The position numbers were made by a program, and so were the translations under genes. DNA of 64,000 nt from a virus, in the IMG/VR virus record IMGVR_UViG_3300022916_000008, positions 26,857 to 90,856 of that record. One strand, given 5' to 3'. Positions 54,001-60,600 of this stretch are shown here, piece by piece. The stretch's first letter is position 1. Each line of letters begins with the position of its first letter. The notes under the pieces are model-generated. The model was given only the letters and a program-made list of their open reading frames with translations. It did not search any database and had not been told where the DNA came from.

Positions 54001-55497
54001 GTCAATGCCATTATCCCTTGTTTCTTTCTCATACTCAAACTCTGATAGATTAATCCTTGATTTCTCCCCCTCTTTGAGACTCTCTTTAAAGTATTTTGTC
54101 TCCCCATCTTTTTCTTCAGTCCCATAGGTTATTTTTTCCTCAGGACTCATGGCAAACACATCCATTCCAAATGCTGCCTTATATTTACTTTGTACGTTCT
54201 TTATGCCCTTGTCTATGGCAATGTCTTCATCCCTCTTATCAATGTAACCTCTTCTTGCTCCACCACCCATTCCGAGTAGTCCACCAAGGATCACATTCTT
54301 AAGACGTTCATCATCCTTTAAGTCACCAAGACTATCCATTGCTTTAGGAAAATCTGAAAAGGCATAGTACCATTTCTTTCCATATTCAACAGCATCACCA
54401 TGGATTTCATTCATACGTTGTATAGAGTACTGGATGTTTTCCTCCCACAACCCTTCTGATAATATTCCTGTCCCCACGCCTTGGGCTATCTTCCCTCCAT
54501 AACTATCAAGATAACCTGTTATTCCCTTAGCAGTCTTCTTGCTATATGAACCAGCCTTTTCTGCTATTTTACCTCCGATCTTACCACCTACTTTTCCGAA
54601 TATAAATCCTGTTTCGATAAAGTTTGATGGGGCAAGAGCTATTAGGTTTTGTATATATGTATTCCTCGCTTTCTCAGCAGCCACTTGCTTAATGGTCTCG
54701 TCAGTCCATGGCTGTCCTGTTGTAGGGTTAAGAACTCCCTTTTCCTTTAATTCATATAATTGGTCAATTACAGCATCCTTAACATCTTTGGCTTCAAACA
54801 TAGCCTCAGAAGAAGTCATCAATCCCCACGTAGCAATCCTATCAATCCCCTTACCTGCTTTCTCTAAGTTCTGTAATTTTGTTCCAAGATTAGTCATCTT
54901 AGCATACTTGGATAATCCACCTGCTATTTTGGATCCCATGCCCATTTTGCTTAATGCACCGCCAGGTATCCATGTAGACAACATAAAAGCAAGACCGTCT
55001 ACAAAGTCATCTGTCCAGAAGCTAAGACTCCATAACTGTCCAAATGGAGAGGCATCCTTATACTTCTGTGTTTTATAAATTGGAAGAGCTTCTTTAAGGT
55101 CATCCTCTATGTCTGAGAAGAAGGCAGAGAAACCATTGTCGGCTGCTCTGGATATAAAGTTTTCACTATATTGATCTACATTTCCTGTAGTAGCTTCTTT
55201 TATTCCCTCAAACCCTAAGTCTACTAGGTAGCCCATTCCTTCAAGAAATTTAGTGCCTGTAGTTAGCCCGAGACGTAGTGTTCCATTGGCTACTCTTGAT
55301 GCACGACTTTGGTTCTGTGCAAGGTACTCGTCTATGTCACCAGCAGCTCCTATAATCCCGGGAAGTCTCTTGTTATTATAACCTTCAAGACCATAATAAG
55401 TTTTTGGCTCATATGATTTTGGTTCATGTGCTAATATCTCTGGTATAGATGTCTTCCCATCACCAAGGATGTCTTTTAAGTAAGTGTAATCAGGCAT
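36019..55497 (-). CDS. 6492-aa giant virion polyprotein: SF1 helicase, two zincins, RNA polymerase core, NADAR, ART and PD-(D/E)XK domains
   Basis: Order along the chain: 1-450 Gly-rich hydrophobic segments (membrane-like); 450-1250 helical; SF1 helicase about 1280-1600 (Walker A GPAGSGKT 1303-1310, DEAA from Asp1378, YTAMSRAK near 1580); acidic linker 1636-1705; zincin 1 (HEAFH 2347-2351, later EEEIANLF); RNA polymerase core with DGAG (3340) and RIPSTDLHSAIPL before GADYDVD (Asp3695, 3697, 3699), the DxDxD metal site. Then come NADAR (about 4024-4180), ART-like domain (about 4210-4400; VYHGQ at 4233-4237), zincin 2 (HEYLH 5061-5065) and a PD-(D/E)XK nuclease (His5407, Asp5500, Asp5514-W-Lys5516). 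By analogy with crAss-like phages it is packaged, ejected and transcribes early genes. It starts 4 nt after the 731-aa gene. Confidence 0.85.
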   Translation of the reverse strand: MPDYTYLKDILGDGKTSIPEILAHEPKSYEPKTYYGLEGYNNKRLPGIIGAAGDIDEYLAQNQSRASRVANGTLRLGLTTGTKFLEGMGYLVDLGFEGIKEATTGNVDQYSENFISRAADNGFSAFFSDIEDDLKEALPIYKTQKYKDASPFGQLWSLSFWTDDFVDGLAFMLSTWIPGGALSKMGMGSKIAGGLSKYAKMTNLGTKLQNLEKAGKGIDRIATWGLMTSSEAMFEAKDVKDAVIDQLYELKEKGVLNPTTGQPWTDETIKQVAAEKARNTYIQNLIALAPSNFIETGFIFGKVGGKIGGKIAEKAGSYSKKTAKGITGYLDSYGGKIAQGVGTGILSEGLWEENIQYSIQRMNEIHGDAVEYGKKWYYAFSDFPKAMDSLGDLKDDERLKNVILGGLLGMGGGARRGYIDKRDEDIAIDKGIKNVQSKYKAAFGMDVFAMSPEEKITYGTEEKDGETKYFKESLKEGEKSRINLSEFEYEKETRDNGIDPTKGGTIEVKSKPIATEDGNLVQSEQKIEEFMSSKRFIEELEDVIEAERNKVNPNKRKLDFFINEKMIEWAKAEFDLGRGEEAYNKLDKIGNMTPEELGTLGFDYRSEPDPKKAIQARKELVKEYEKIYNVTDATFNAPNIKKSTLINNQARKEEGYRIGARMAFLKRELANIENDFNLINEKDLVASEINKLVYDYEYAIAAITKAKADNIDATELIEEAEKLESRIKVLKGTAGLKEDTNVIRGKRTADSLDAEIKLIQRADIVNSLNKLADRFDKISDPATGYNYFVKSIKGKPYNERSVRNKIEINKNTTEGTYEAYEQARTKREFLFDKIDNASLDYSSTLLRKMFRENIPLLSILEKVRNDGLKLNRGSMSKIKAHVNDLLSKKERHDELVNSQMLPDSPALTTAETQEVNDLKKEVIDNSDVRKTLELYDEIIANKKRYTGEIKNRTIGEIHADLVNEYIEDGEYINGLVDKNKLFDNVDEIDKVVSAIERVKEIFSERETKLTSATLKRINDILKRLAADKIIAIKRKSDNEEQEKRLSKDITTTAFASLGIDIDKFANTGRLDSSVTNKKLYDLINRLVPSISNIIKEGSYIEYAIIIQMIKDSRVDEVDKVGLMESLDEIYDEVFEATMSTIAGKMIAKNPAFSGKNRTIAPYYKNPSRAMGQIMLILSNLGLSYSDETNPGYRYDKNRLMNGLLSDLKESKLSGKDALIEFFEKHRELVSMHDLMQTLASDYNLPEEITAEKEYGKKQQSLNNKKADFTPSPTVQQLLAIRMFGVFFNKKNVSGWNAWASMVGPAGSGKTFVFAKWIKGLLNLTDKEIYTVAREPKQAEIIKRSLTPSLTEVNTIGSLIDSLTGDHGSLKGRKLIVIDEAARLSALELVAINNALEKYNSKQDVENKLRILALSDPNQFSESNFPAISDFIELRNSEGMTDLPRLSILYRSTVPSLNDALNMFSNQSTDMRKETLRFKSNADASGVELYGAEGTHNFVNKVKELVADRIGKDDRRRAIIVSEQTKEAWKTNNPLENEISKGVAFLTVAESAGDNFDEVYVFIPKGDYGKSPFVENRAIYTAMSRAKYYSLLSEFNVQNIYDNSIKPLIADEIGNNVKRLNEFVEDRRKDEDLMYEYLEGEKDEEDEEEENKEPEKDDEKEDTSDDSYKTVITDEPNDVEVEEEILSEEDEEVEYHDEKPKSNKQEKSNHRSFHTNNSIFKPVKIKESTIPPIQEGDEVYYVVGKYQDRKDPKKKERRKVSVMQRVEVNGEVLFREVSVISKHDATPKGYEALFDNIKSIVDTDIDMADQFEAKLVYVSGGFYRITNLSKQNILGTGHVSNGERRSFQYDTKGTPRKKGFRRQLISAVVKSMYPKSVFGPIWGSEYASMINNKITDLAEKSYFTIFTTSDRKALLQEGYGVIPGLPHLVVPDAYSLERGKPSRTLYLRLDWQKMNNKDSFLSPLRDFVKKIKQIEGLIATKGFRMGNAVFNDFVSRIANNKELTEFKVNEADIKKFKLDKSLIGETITFLSAVESYMSAIKGKKFNISDELRFAATEVTSMLYTKSENGKNNNDGPIQKLFNSIARANNYTNGIMLQTGIYDKSKKKIWVSGKALLSGSAEHSSTNPAYRKVSEQLKRKLARAEESGDQARIKQAREEYDNRKNSLNNITLNDLETILGSELNAPIAISKFNASVKKPKESKNGRGVRNTFVAMHPSFVDIDIEGEYADKGNKEPKSKTEVIVDKNQKKADTDISSLGRRTRPKPRPKPFSKIILSKQELGEKISRETTREYLRRVIPGITDSEIKFVQAEEIMRLNDDKQAYGLYLDGIIYLLENKDGTVYEKVARHEAFHKIFNENFSFAQKTAFAIHFSKEYPEYAIRDNEGAIEYLARVEEEIANLFHEWRGGTVKVHSFIDKVFTAIMDIVRFITGNRSKINSYFNAIDNGRYSNQSGVALNSLQRLSKIREDYIYKDYAPQDFYRHLKKEIIYHINNKVSGIKNPKNEDASDVPVRVVDGVVINIPQTFQEAMDNVLQGFINLKEELKDKSSLNPDEDFTLGMATIITRQDVNKEYGVYKRLINDIYPTIHYSAFKYFREFISDDIEDAPEERELETIDGIIKAKDSELYDSMGKTSQKVRQFASTIEFIDKEGYADYIDFRYVYRSLLEAFSLVDINKSKEDYLKDLKEAIPGNSSKATALIQKLSGLIDGAKRSTVIDSNEGLPIWAKFSNTNTFVFSKSGKDIQSKTLSTYDSNDIVVVKRSANENTLHYFKRIAKAAETEYDTKGLTFIKSMYDKAYSSEVLLELTVHFGSLYRQNIWKGREENKFGRLYGYHEETDTGGSSTIASNISHFMVKVLDKEGSSYFDSITQKANEVISSGTESQQHSLVTALLNKISVIKEDGEISDPKAVLQMFVDIMKVYNESDEKLTNEEKIVGVKSRINKMADVMARDFSKGESFNYFRGDRKRAYLYIQSNMAMDVLRSIINRKSPTSKHLFGRELPRFLGTRFFEFNTMNPIPSNKRLGSKRLNKVYDYDNYDSAYNRSDKTKKPVRYEDELDGDFIKRSFWMQFIGYVAQHKTSKGAKVRYKQPFWVIGERGRTVAAEIDLLPEKDIVESIRMAIIQEGHRPDPTEDNEYDVVGYDVNYNKSYLPGMKDGAVVKRKTGETDAAFNNRVDQAVNSVLAAINEQADEFYNEMVTHDNARPHKELKKIYEKMGGYLSIPEGVSDENIYKGPKNKSRAAYLEQHRKMVKPLSDLWFKNYFINSHFLNQLALSDQAYYQDEYDVIKRAHLAFADGWKGVVGPGWMDDTFNVAVGQDVTDVIGGSQFKRFKKILGKSFNYTDGAGFMLPERFENIKQGFPDSMGLGVVMKPIYWGIDKYGILRAMKYATVVLTDDIVDMFPDLKTLRNDMRKNSVGEYVFNSAMKVGAPSSSKIKRDRPKGDFKKINPKTDIVELRNEYWRIQLNPVKESNSTSKNPTAIAYFANARKKNQEEAGKIFSYLSEIIDHGMIKVKKEMGLFAKDEVVDKKTRNTIRRRMIRYLDDISGQERTGELLSSKDEEDNYHVSMNMPSISEKLISMFISNFSKNAIEVRLKGSDLVLQTVYGAKNILGKDGKKIRREPKYKDKEGYAEVYMPDIYEGEMQKGDLIMWDKVLGFRIPSTDLHSAIPLKIIGFYPSKDNTNIIIAPKEIVWFSGADYDVDTLFIIRKSVAQKDYFDDNGELIIKGGQFMEGEGLIPRLKMLYRQLAAVSNKSEHDKELVRDLDYLYTEVLKNELFNNYMKVIMDEANEEEMLMPINMDRMEDNNHEEGIVEPVKTMLERIAGENGKSAVFKEKRWLGNVLAQIKFHNDNHRARKQKGVLVNKVKALAYLIQSTPVEKLPMLHEKSYVVIDGVKHDSLSIHEKSKDGNNKVVINIVDGELIYHEPTTIENFDILINAAIDNLKLQYLPMINLKDSLSNAYAALIGIGVPLQSAVKIMMQPALVMAGKQQFASTNKVEQVINKLLKDKPQVEKADVVKDKEKQPATINIYAGTNENVELSNFAERPYIDGLGIEYKNVEAAFQAAKLNYSDPVTKEDIATNDRIGMELQSATGAQAKKLGGQVKGLNAENWDKNSSTIMKNIIKESFEQNPEALEKLIATGISTLTHTQDKGKWGKEFPRLLMEVRKELSPAIPSEQEDTISTPVTESTSEEKESLTEGISLAFKQNPELAKVGTQKQYSAYLDTVFPNSKVKDIVYHGQPTISKFTAEKRLDLFQQLQDNDITQEQFDEEMKKFPDNDIIENFEESRIGSQSNSGLKRGFYFTDNIKVATWLDTNRVLRVLLDIKENIKEIDGGGKNVDLKLLRETTDKYDSVVYKNVIEGLEGDKKKLGTTFMVAKPEQIHILGSKQDVEEFKEFVKTKQTDTVTEGITSQELESTMFKSLEELTPDQLALQLQILKIFKNMDAIGKDMTTASHVTSIVQGIEGKYTALAKVLNEFDAIYKIEKGEYVKIKDKTGKVIGHELKDSFSFTNTDILNLPHINSAFNAIKFLKTKIGNIWFLHHKNLVKFSEGVYKWTKNNIKVGEGSASEAHEDIRRGFIRFMLSSFSFEGGPSMDTSNEEPYEVKKGNIRYDIAGAEAWSQRFIDRVSDLKSDNLENLFLSGIEIVPGWKGIKYIRFGAGFQSKIEDIHDYEDGFMSLEDDVQKDFLKYSIIHDGLEFGINSYTYVIDPKLFGEVTSYIDNNIYGLFARKNIEESKGLLDNLKSFFAMQYSANNMEYMGTLIDFTDRLVPFRDSKDTKDRQITGHEVVNEKRVFFNRRYSLKITKNDKTGEVKNDYNSFPLIAREFENILYKMAEVPGSEHVYYVNIGQKLEHKNYKFDLTIAANGYNPNMVYSPYVKTVNRSGDLSNLTKYDRPDKASYELEVGDTMLIKNTDDATGVTGYVYKVTNVNKAVPITSATGYKYTGISYDIRKIGPIEYADKDPLSSTEFEALREKIYNPESFIKTRRVTVQSPDSISKKQSVSKDNKSDIPAMALIEVLIRLRNKFGIKFRRFNDVNNPIRGEWRNGTIWINTAHVKRDTPFHEYLHPVIEAIRATDKATYNRLVAEINKHQDVIEDVRKRSPELNEDQIIEEAIVEFLGTELSIKFKTGNNAVQSIWNIIKSWIQKLFSKSDLSSMTSFSTMGEFADMLATDQRIGMKFYGIDFSKSKYKQLLNLEYQKHLWNQNNGIWQANERSVKNIFDNLVNSFGAHMVYAPKRMSHNFYTIKVVKPTLYTMPEPKPTEWELWWNNLSKDEQLSEMMRMQQETKEQRVSPGYRGNENILDDIAKDSDSMGFELFEDEENNYYKDKLGKIYNRLTEWTGGNFSYGFDNKSRIEKKAKMIFASKSTSLNDKILLTYDGIESEFTYDDLVSYYMINAETARIEGKIAHAMIEQLLSKDPIKKAELQRRIERYAEEKPGVQSEIPVSKLKFITDNLDEILSVAGVRVADGFEAGDINIDVLDKIVSEIVLYSEDLGIATTADLVIQHDNNDLSLVDWKAGSKFYGNISRLILMKYGNTQTSDVYDTKVNRAKLELVLRAMIIKSKNPNVRFRNISIAHLSKDELVNMDHASLTIYLGMIESFLADSSNSKTDVYEKFKKQGMFNPNNYGSQSESVLEMKQELDDKTYEEKVEYLGNRLFQLDYKLKKLDSLLSSDEKVRLVHEKRKVYEALRSVYTNFGEDITYELHDISKLKKWLAVPQYEIANPLINILSKYILNRKDESRRYKMGIEQVFTKHLKKLKSEYDNGIGNTRMGEMVKGVKYKDLFGFMWTYKNDIDKQGYYASTSRTYTKMDGTTHQMTDTQWEFNQYVRKVMAEEWNKTMSEPAYYDKNGNPHSKAKTMKSSVSEELATDFMPRIQLSAGEVSERHGLFSKETLEYQKKGMATTFFDSFAYYNNQTNSQLPVRYFGDPELIASNDYSFDVEKAFLSFVGDIVEKRYLDPALAFAQATKMQLAAEKDQNGIPIMKNSMALVDDMLVVNVFNQKKAVKLTKRPIKIGTRVNSKGENVYINLNTDKVAGRIRHWVSFATIGFKVVAPTFNTMLIVMLNSMKASIGSIAKRLGVPREDIDFTLSDLAFGAKEWLKMSGSYATNDQRNNKLRILAKELEYMNDNYDFKIRSKEKIASKAKLLDRSNIFLTYRIGEDFALYTLLAAQLRHMKVDMNDPKSMSMWDAYEIEDGRAIYKGGQRGWTQKGDGSFEELNELTTEEKIRLKRVSQLIHGGYRDEEKTAMDVTVYGEWLQQFKRYMKAQLNNAYAGKFKDKSLGAWKPRQDEFGNIIMHEGATVYEFLDVLNQGRVWVMWNVLKTYSMVAINKISPLDIRYNEAYTWEQLSSRQKQHVVEVLLTGAVMASWLLAGGAADDDEAESALEVRLRRLMMEDITQGLRPADILRNVNQPVVVIGRLYDVNTALFQYMFNGVIKGERLKDGRMPGAYQIRKSVPVLSTFAEFERYFKDDIKNSELGRFLGYKEIGTTRR

Positions 55498-55501
55498 ATA
55501 T

Positions 55502-57697
55502 TTATTTCTTTAGATTTGCTCTGTAGATTTCTTGTGCAAGAATCACAAGCTCCTTCCCCCCGGTTAATGTTTTATCCATAATTCTTTGCAACTCTATATC
55601 TGTACCGTCCCAGTTATTATCATTAAGGTACTGATTATATTTGTGTGTTGCATATTTCTTTCTTGAACTATATCCCTTGTCATCAGGAGAAGGTATCAAG
55701 CTTTGCATATAATCACCTATTGTAATTGGTGTTTCATCTCCCCTCTCAAGATAAAAGCTAGTCAATGAATTCTCTACAGGAGCAATATTAATACCCGGAG
55801 CAATCTCCATTGGCCTAGTTATCTTTTCATTATAGTATTGATAGTTAATCTTCTGTACCTGTCCTTCTTCTCCCATCTGATCAAAGATATAGTTAACAAG
55901 TCCATCATTGTTAGTACGTGGTATGAGTCTAATAGTTTGTTTATCGGGATCTGTTTCTTTAGTATCGAACACTTCTATCTGTGGAGGACTGTTTGGTCCG
56001 GCATAAGCTATACCTACATACTCAAGGTCTCTTGGGTTGATAGGGTCATCCTTTAATTGCTTATTAGTCTTAGCTGATATAATATCATAGTCACCAAGTT
56101 GTGCCAAATCCATCTGTTTAACATGATAAGTAATTTCTTTTGCTACCTTAGGATCACTAAACACTTGTACTACATCTTCAACAGGTGCGCCATTATCAAT
56201 AAAATCATCAAACCCTTCATCCATTTTAATCCCACCACTATTCTGCCAATCATAATATTCCATAGCATAGTCTCTGATCTTTTCAGCTTCTGTGCTACTA
56301 ACATCTCTCCCTAACCAGCCAGATAGATTTTTTGCATACAATTCACTATCAACGGAGCTCCTTATAATTTCTTTACTATGCTGTGCAAATGGTATCCTAA
56401 ACCTCGGCTTTCTTTCTTCTCCGCTTACGTCAACACCAACAGCTTTTTTTATTGGCTCCCATGATTTATTGAACATGTTAACACCAACGTCAACAATATC
56501 TCCTAATAAATTTCCCATTGTATTTCTAGAATCAAAGATATCAGAAACAAGAAGGTCTACATCTTCATTACCAGATGTTGGTTTGTTTTTATAGATATCT
56601 GCATATTTAGGATTCTGTTTTATAAATGCATTCATTATAACACCTTTCTGTCTTTCAAGAAATTCTGCTCCAGAAATATCGCCCTTTTCTTTCATTTGTG
56701 AAATTTTTCTATCAAGGTCCGCTTGTGACTTAGCTATATTTTTTACATCTATTACGCCTACTCTCTCAAATATACCACTATATGAAGGATCGCCACCTTC
56801 CCCATTTCCTCTAGTACCTGTTGCAACTTGTCTACTGCTTATCCCTGTAGAAGTACTTATTAATTTCTCATTTGCTTTCCTTACATAGTCATATACATTC
56901 TTGTCAACTATAGCTTGGCCATTTAAACCTTGACTGTTATAATAATCAACCAATGCCTGTTCAGCTTCGTCTCCACTCATACCAGCTACGTTGATGCCAG
57001 CTTTATGCGCCTCTACTTTCAAGTACTGAGGATCAGCATCCTTAAAAGCATCTACGGTTTCTTTAGCAACTCTATTCAATCTGCTTCTACTGATACCTGA
57101 CCTAGTAATACTTTCCTCCCATCCTTCACCCATATCTTTAAATGCTTCTTGTATGGACTCTTGTGGCATGCCTCCAAGTAACTGTTGTGCTATGATAGAA
57201 TGCTTTGCTTCTTTTTCAACATCAAGTGTGTACGGAATATACTGCTTCTCTCCTGTTGCAGGATCAGTAACTACAGATGTATGATTGGCAGGGTCATTAA
57301 AGTCTACTCCTTCTGCGCCATACTCTTGTTTGAGTTGTACACCTTCTTGCATCTTCTTAAATTGTTGCATAGAGAATATAAGGTCACGATTCTTGCCAAT
57401 GGCTTTCTTGTACACCTCTGGTAGCTTATAGTCTATGTCAAGCCACTTCTTTTGATCAATCAATGCACCTAGCTCATCATCAATAATCTTCCTAGCCTCA
57501 TCAGCATGGTATTGATCATTTACTCCAAGTTGATCTTTAAAGTTAGCACTAAGCACATCTAACTCGTTCCAAGCAGCGATATTAGTATCTACTCTTCCCT
57601 GTATAGCTTGTGCTGCCTGACCATACTGCTGTACAGGATACGGAGCATACTGCTGGACATATAGTGTTGGTTGATATTCATAAAATGGATTTGCCAT
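55502..57697 (-). CDS. 731-aa virion-block protein, unknown function
   Basis: The N-terminus is Tyr/Gln/Pro-rich (NPFYEYQPTLYVQQYAPYPV then QQYGQAAQAIQ), followed by a long charged helical protein with no signal peptide or membrane helix. A Gly-rich segment (SRQVATGTRGNGEGGDP, about 286-302) and SGEERKPRFRIPFAQHS (about 426-442) divide it. It lies between two giant genes with gaps of only 2 and 4 nt, so it is almost certainly co-expressed with them. A cargo or ejection protein packaged with the giant polymerase is a reasonable inference. No enzyme motif is visible. Confidence 0.75.
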   Translation of the reverse strand: MANPFYEYQPTLYVQQYAPYPVQQYGQAAQAIQGRVDTNIAAWNELDVLSANFKDQLGVNDQYHADEARKIIDDELGALIDQKKWLDIDYKLPEVYKKAIGKNRDLIFSMQQFKKMQEGVQLKQEYGAEGVDFNDPANHTSVVTDPATGEKQYIPYTLDVEKEAKHSIIAQQLLGGMPQESIQEAFKDMGEGWEESITRSGISRSRLNRVAKETVDAFKDADPQYLKVEAHKAGINVAGMSGDEAEQALVDYYNSQGLNGQAIVDKNVYDYVRKANEKLISTSTGISSRQVATGTRGNGEGGDPSYSGIFERVGVIDVKNIAKSQADLDRKISQMKEKGDISGAEFLERQKGVIMNAFIKQNPKYADIYKNKPTSGNEDVDLLVSDIFDSRNTMGNLLGDIVDVGVNMFNKSWEPIKKAVGVDVSGEERKPRFRIPFAQHSKEIIRSSVDSELYAKNLSGWLGRDVSSTEAEKIRDYAMEYYDWQNSGGIKMDEGFDDFIDNGAPVEDVVQVFSDPKVAKEITYHVKQMDLAQLGDYDIISAKTNKQLKDDPINPRDLEYVGIAYAGPNSPPQIEVFDTKETDPDKQTIRLIPRTNNDGLVNYIFDQMGEEGQVQKINYQYYNEKITRPMEIAPGINIAPVENSLTSFYLERGDETPITIGDYMQSLIPSPDDKGYSSRKKYATHKYNQYLNDNNWDGTDIELQRIMDKTLTGGKELVILAQEIYRANLKK

Positions 57698-57699
57698 AA

Positions 57700-60600
57700 C
57701 TATTTATCTTTATATTTTGCGTCATACTCTCTTAATACATCATCATCAAGCATTCCTACTAATGATGGACGAATCTTCTCCCATGTAGCACCATTCTTTA
57801 TGAGACTATCAGTATACAACCGTATAGAAGTAACATCTCTTTCCATAACAGCTTTTTCGAACTGTTGTTTCATGTAGATGTCACCTACATCTCTTGTTGC
57901 CATATCAATATTCTGCAGTCTTTGTTGGTCGGCTGCAAACTGTGTCATGTTCTTTGTATTCCTTGCCTGAGTATTAAACATGTCTGTACGTTGATTGCTT
58001 TGATTTACTTGATTCCTTCCTACGAAGTTTAACTTATTAACTCCAGCTTGACCTTCGTTTAATGACTTCTGCTTCTGCCCTTCTAAGCCAAGTTGAATTC
58101 CCCTTGTGACAGGTGCGTAGTTAGAGTTTGCTGACACAGCATCTTTAGCAGTCTGTGCTGCTGCTTGTATAGGATATGGATCAAATACCTGATCTTTATA
58201 TGCTATCTGTTTGGCTTGTTCTGCTTCAGGAACCTTCATCTTTCTTAAAGCATTAACCATACCCGGTATTCTTGATGCATAAGGAATGAGACTCTTCCAG
58301 TCAAATTGATTATCACCCATCTCTGTACTTGGTGTACCTGTAAATGGAATTTTCTCTCCTAATGGTATTGCAGGATTTCCTGTCTGCCTTAAATTTGCTG
58401 ACAAGCCAGCCGTTAATTCGCTTAGTGGTTTATCAGAAACAGGAACTCCGTGCTCCATAGGTTGTTCTGTTGTAGCATCTGCTGTAGTCGGAACATATTT
58501 GTTTTTCGCTAGTTGTGTAGACTTTTTCTTAGTCCCCGCAACTTCTGTTTCTCCTGCTCCTGTTGGATAGTAATATAAATCTTCTCCTTGAATGTTAGTC
58601 TTTGCACCAACGTCTCCCCATGTATCAATAGCTAGTTGTCGTAAATCTTCTCCCTCAGTACCAGTATTAGCATATAACCTCATCTGTCCATTCTCAGTAA
58701 TAATCCGTGGATCTATACCACCTGACGCTTGTTGTTGCCCACCAAAGTATGGAGCAATGTTAGCCAAGTAAGGAGGCACCTTTGGAGGATCACCAGGAAC
58801 TTGATATCCGTCTCCAATTTGATCTTCTGCTATAAAAGCATTGTTTCCTCCACCTACACCTTGAGGTCTGTATCCTCTTGGAGTGCTTAAGTCAATACCT
58901 TGTTGCTGTGTGGCTGCTGGAGGCCATGTAGGATCTTTAAGTATGGTATAATTACCTGATAAGCCCGTATAATAAGGATTAGTTGATCTGCTAATAGCAT
59001 TCCTTGCTATCTTGTTTAACCTTTCATCTTCTGAAGTGTAAATATCGCCTTGCTGATACTTTGGCAACTTACCTCCACGTTTAAAATATGGACTAGAGGT
59101 AGGAGATGTTATATGTTTTTTAACAGCATCATTATATTCCTTTAATCTATAGTCTCCAGTTTCCTTTGCAGCAACAGACCATTCTTCAGGAGTATAAACA
59201 TCTCTATTACTAGGATTGATTTTTGAAGCGTTACTTGTTCTTGTTTCACTCATATAAGGCTGTGTTGGAAATAAATAAGTTTCTTCTGTTCCTGTTAGCT
59301 CGCCTCTGGCTGTACCATTAGTTAAATATTCTTCTCTCAATTTAGCTTCTTGAGTAGAAGTCATTTTCTTTCCTGTTTCAGTTTCATATGTACTTTTAAA
59401 ACTTTGTATTGCGTGATTCTCTCGATCTTTAGGTTCTTTTAAATAAGTTCCTTTGAGCTTTTGAATTTCCCAAGGACTAAGTGGGCCGATACCTCCTTCC
59501 TGATATATAGCTTCAGGAGGCACGTTCTCTGTCTCAGGGTAGTAATTCCCCTCCTGACCCATTATCTCCCCTTCTAGCCCTTCCTGTGAGCTTCCTTGGG
59601 ATTGTTTGACTTGCTCTTGGTATTGCCATAACTCATCAATCTTCTTCTCTATACTACTTATCATAGCCTTAGCTGTTTGCTTAGCTAATGTAGCACCACT
59701 CTCTGCATTCTTCTTATAGAAATCAAGCTTCTTGCTTAACTGCTTGAATACTTGTGCAGGAGTCCTTCCATCGGGCAATGCCATTGACTCATCATCACTG
59801 AATATCCTTGACCCTTGCTCCAATGCCATCTCTATTCCACCTTGCTCATGTGGAGCACCATTTACATTAAAGGTTTCTCCATCTGGAGTTTGTACTCCTT
59901 CTTGTTGTTCAAGTTCTGCATTTGGATTTGCCATAGCCTGTCCTCCTTGTTTATACATCCTAGTTCCCCTAGGTTGATATGCTAATGATTGTTTTTCCAT
60001 CATGTCTTGTTTCCTTTGAATTACTTCATCTTCTGCTTTAGCTGCTTTAAGGCCTTGTATACCACCAATAGTTCCTCCTATAAGTGCTCCTGCTCCACCT
60101 CCTATTATTGCTCCTACAGGTCCAAAGGTTGCGCCAATACCTGCTCCTGCCCCTGCCATTGATAATGCGCTTTTCCCTGCACCTTTAAAGAAGTCATCTC
60201 CGTAGCCATTAGCACTATTAAGAACATCTGTTTGGCCATAACTCCCACCATGATCTGTTCCATTCCATATACCTGTGTCATAGTCATATTGGGACATATC
60301 ACCTATATAGTCATTACCTATAAATGGACCACCTGTATAATATTTAGGCAGTTTTCCACCTTTCTTATATTTCTTTGTCTTCATGTCATTGTCATTAAAT
60401 TGTCCGCCTTGTTGAAGCTTAGACGTATCGCGTGTTGCTGTCACTTCATATTCAGGTAGCATATAGCCTTTACCTGTCTTAAGATAGTTCTTTAATTGTC
60501 CAAAGGATTTCTTTACATTCTCATCTTGAAAATATAGGTCTTCTAGTCCATCCCAATACTTCGCCTTTTCAAAGTCTTCAGGAGTACCTTCAAACATAAG

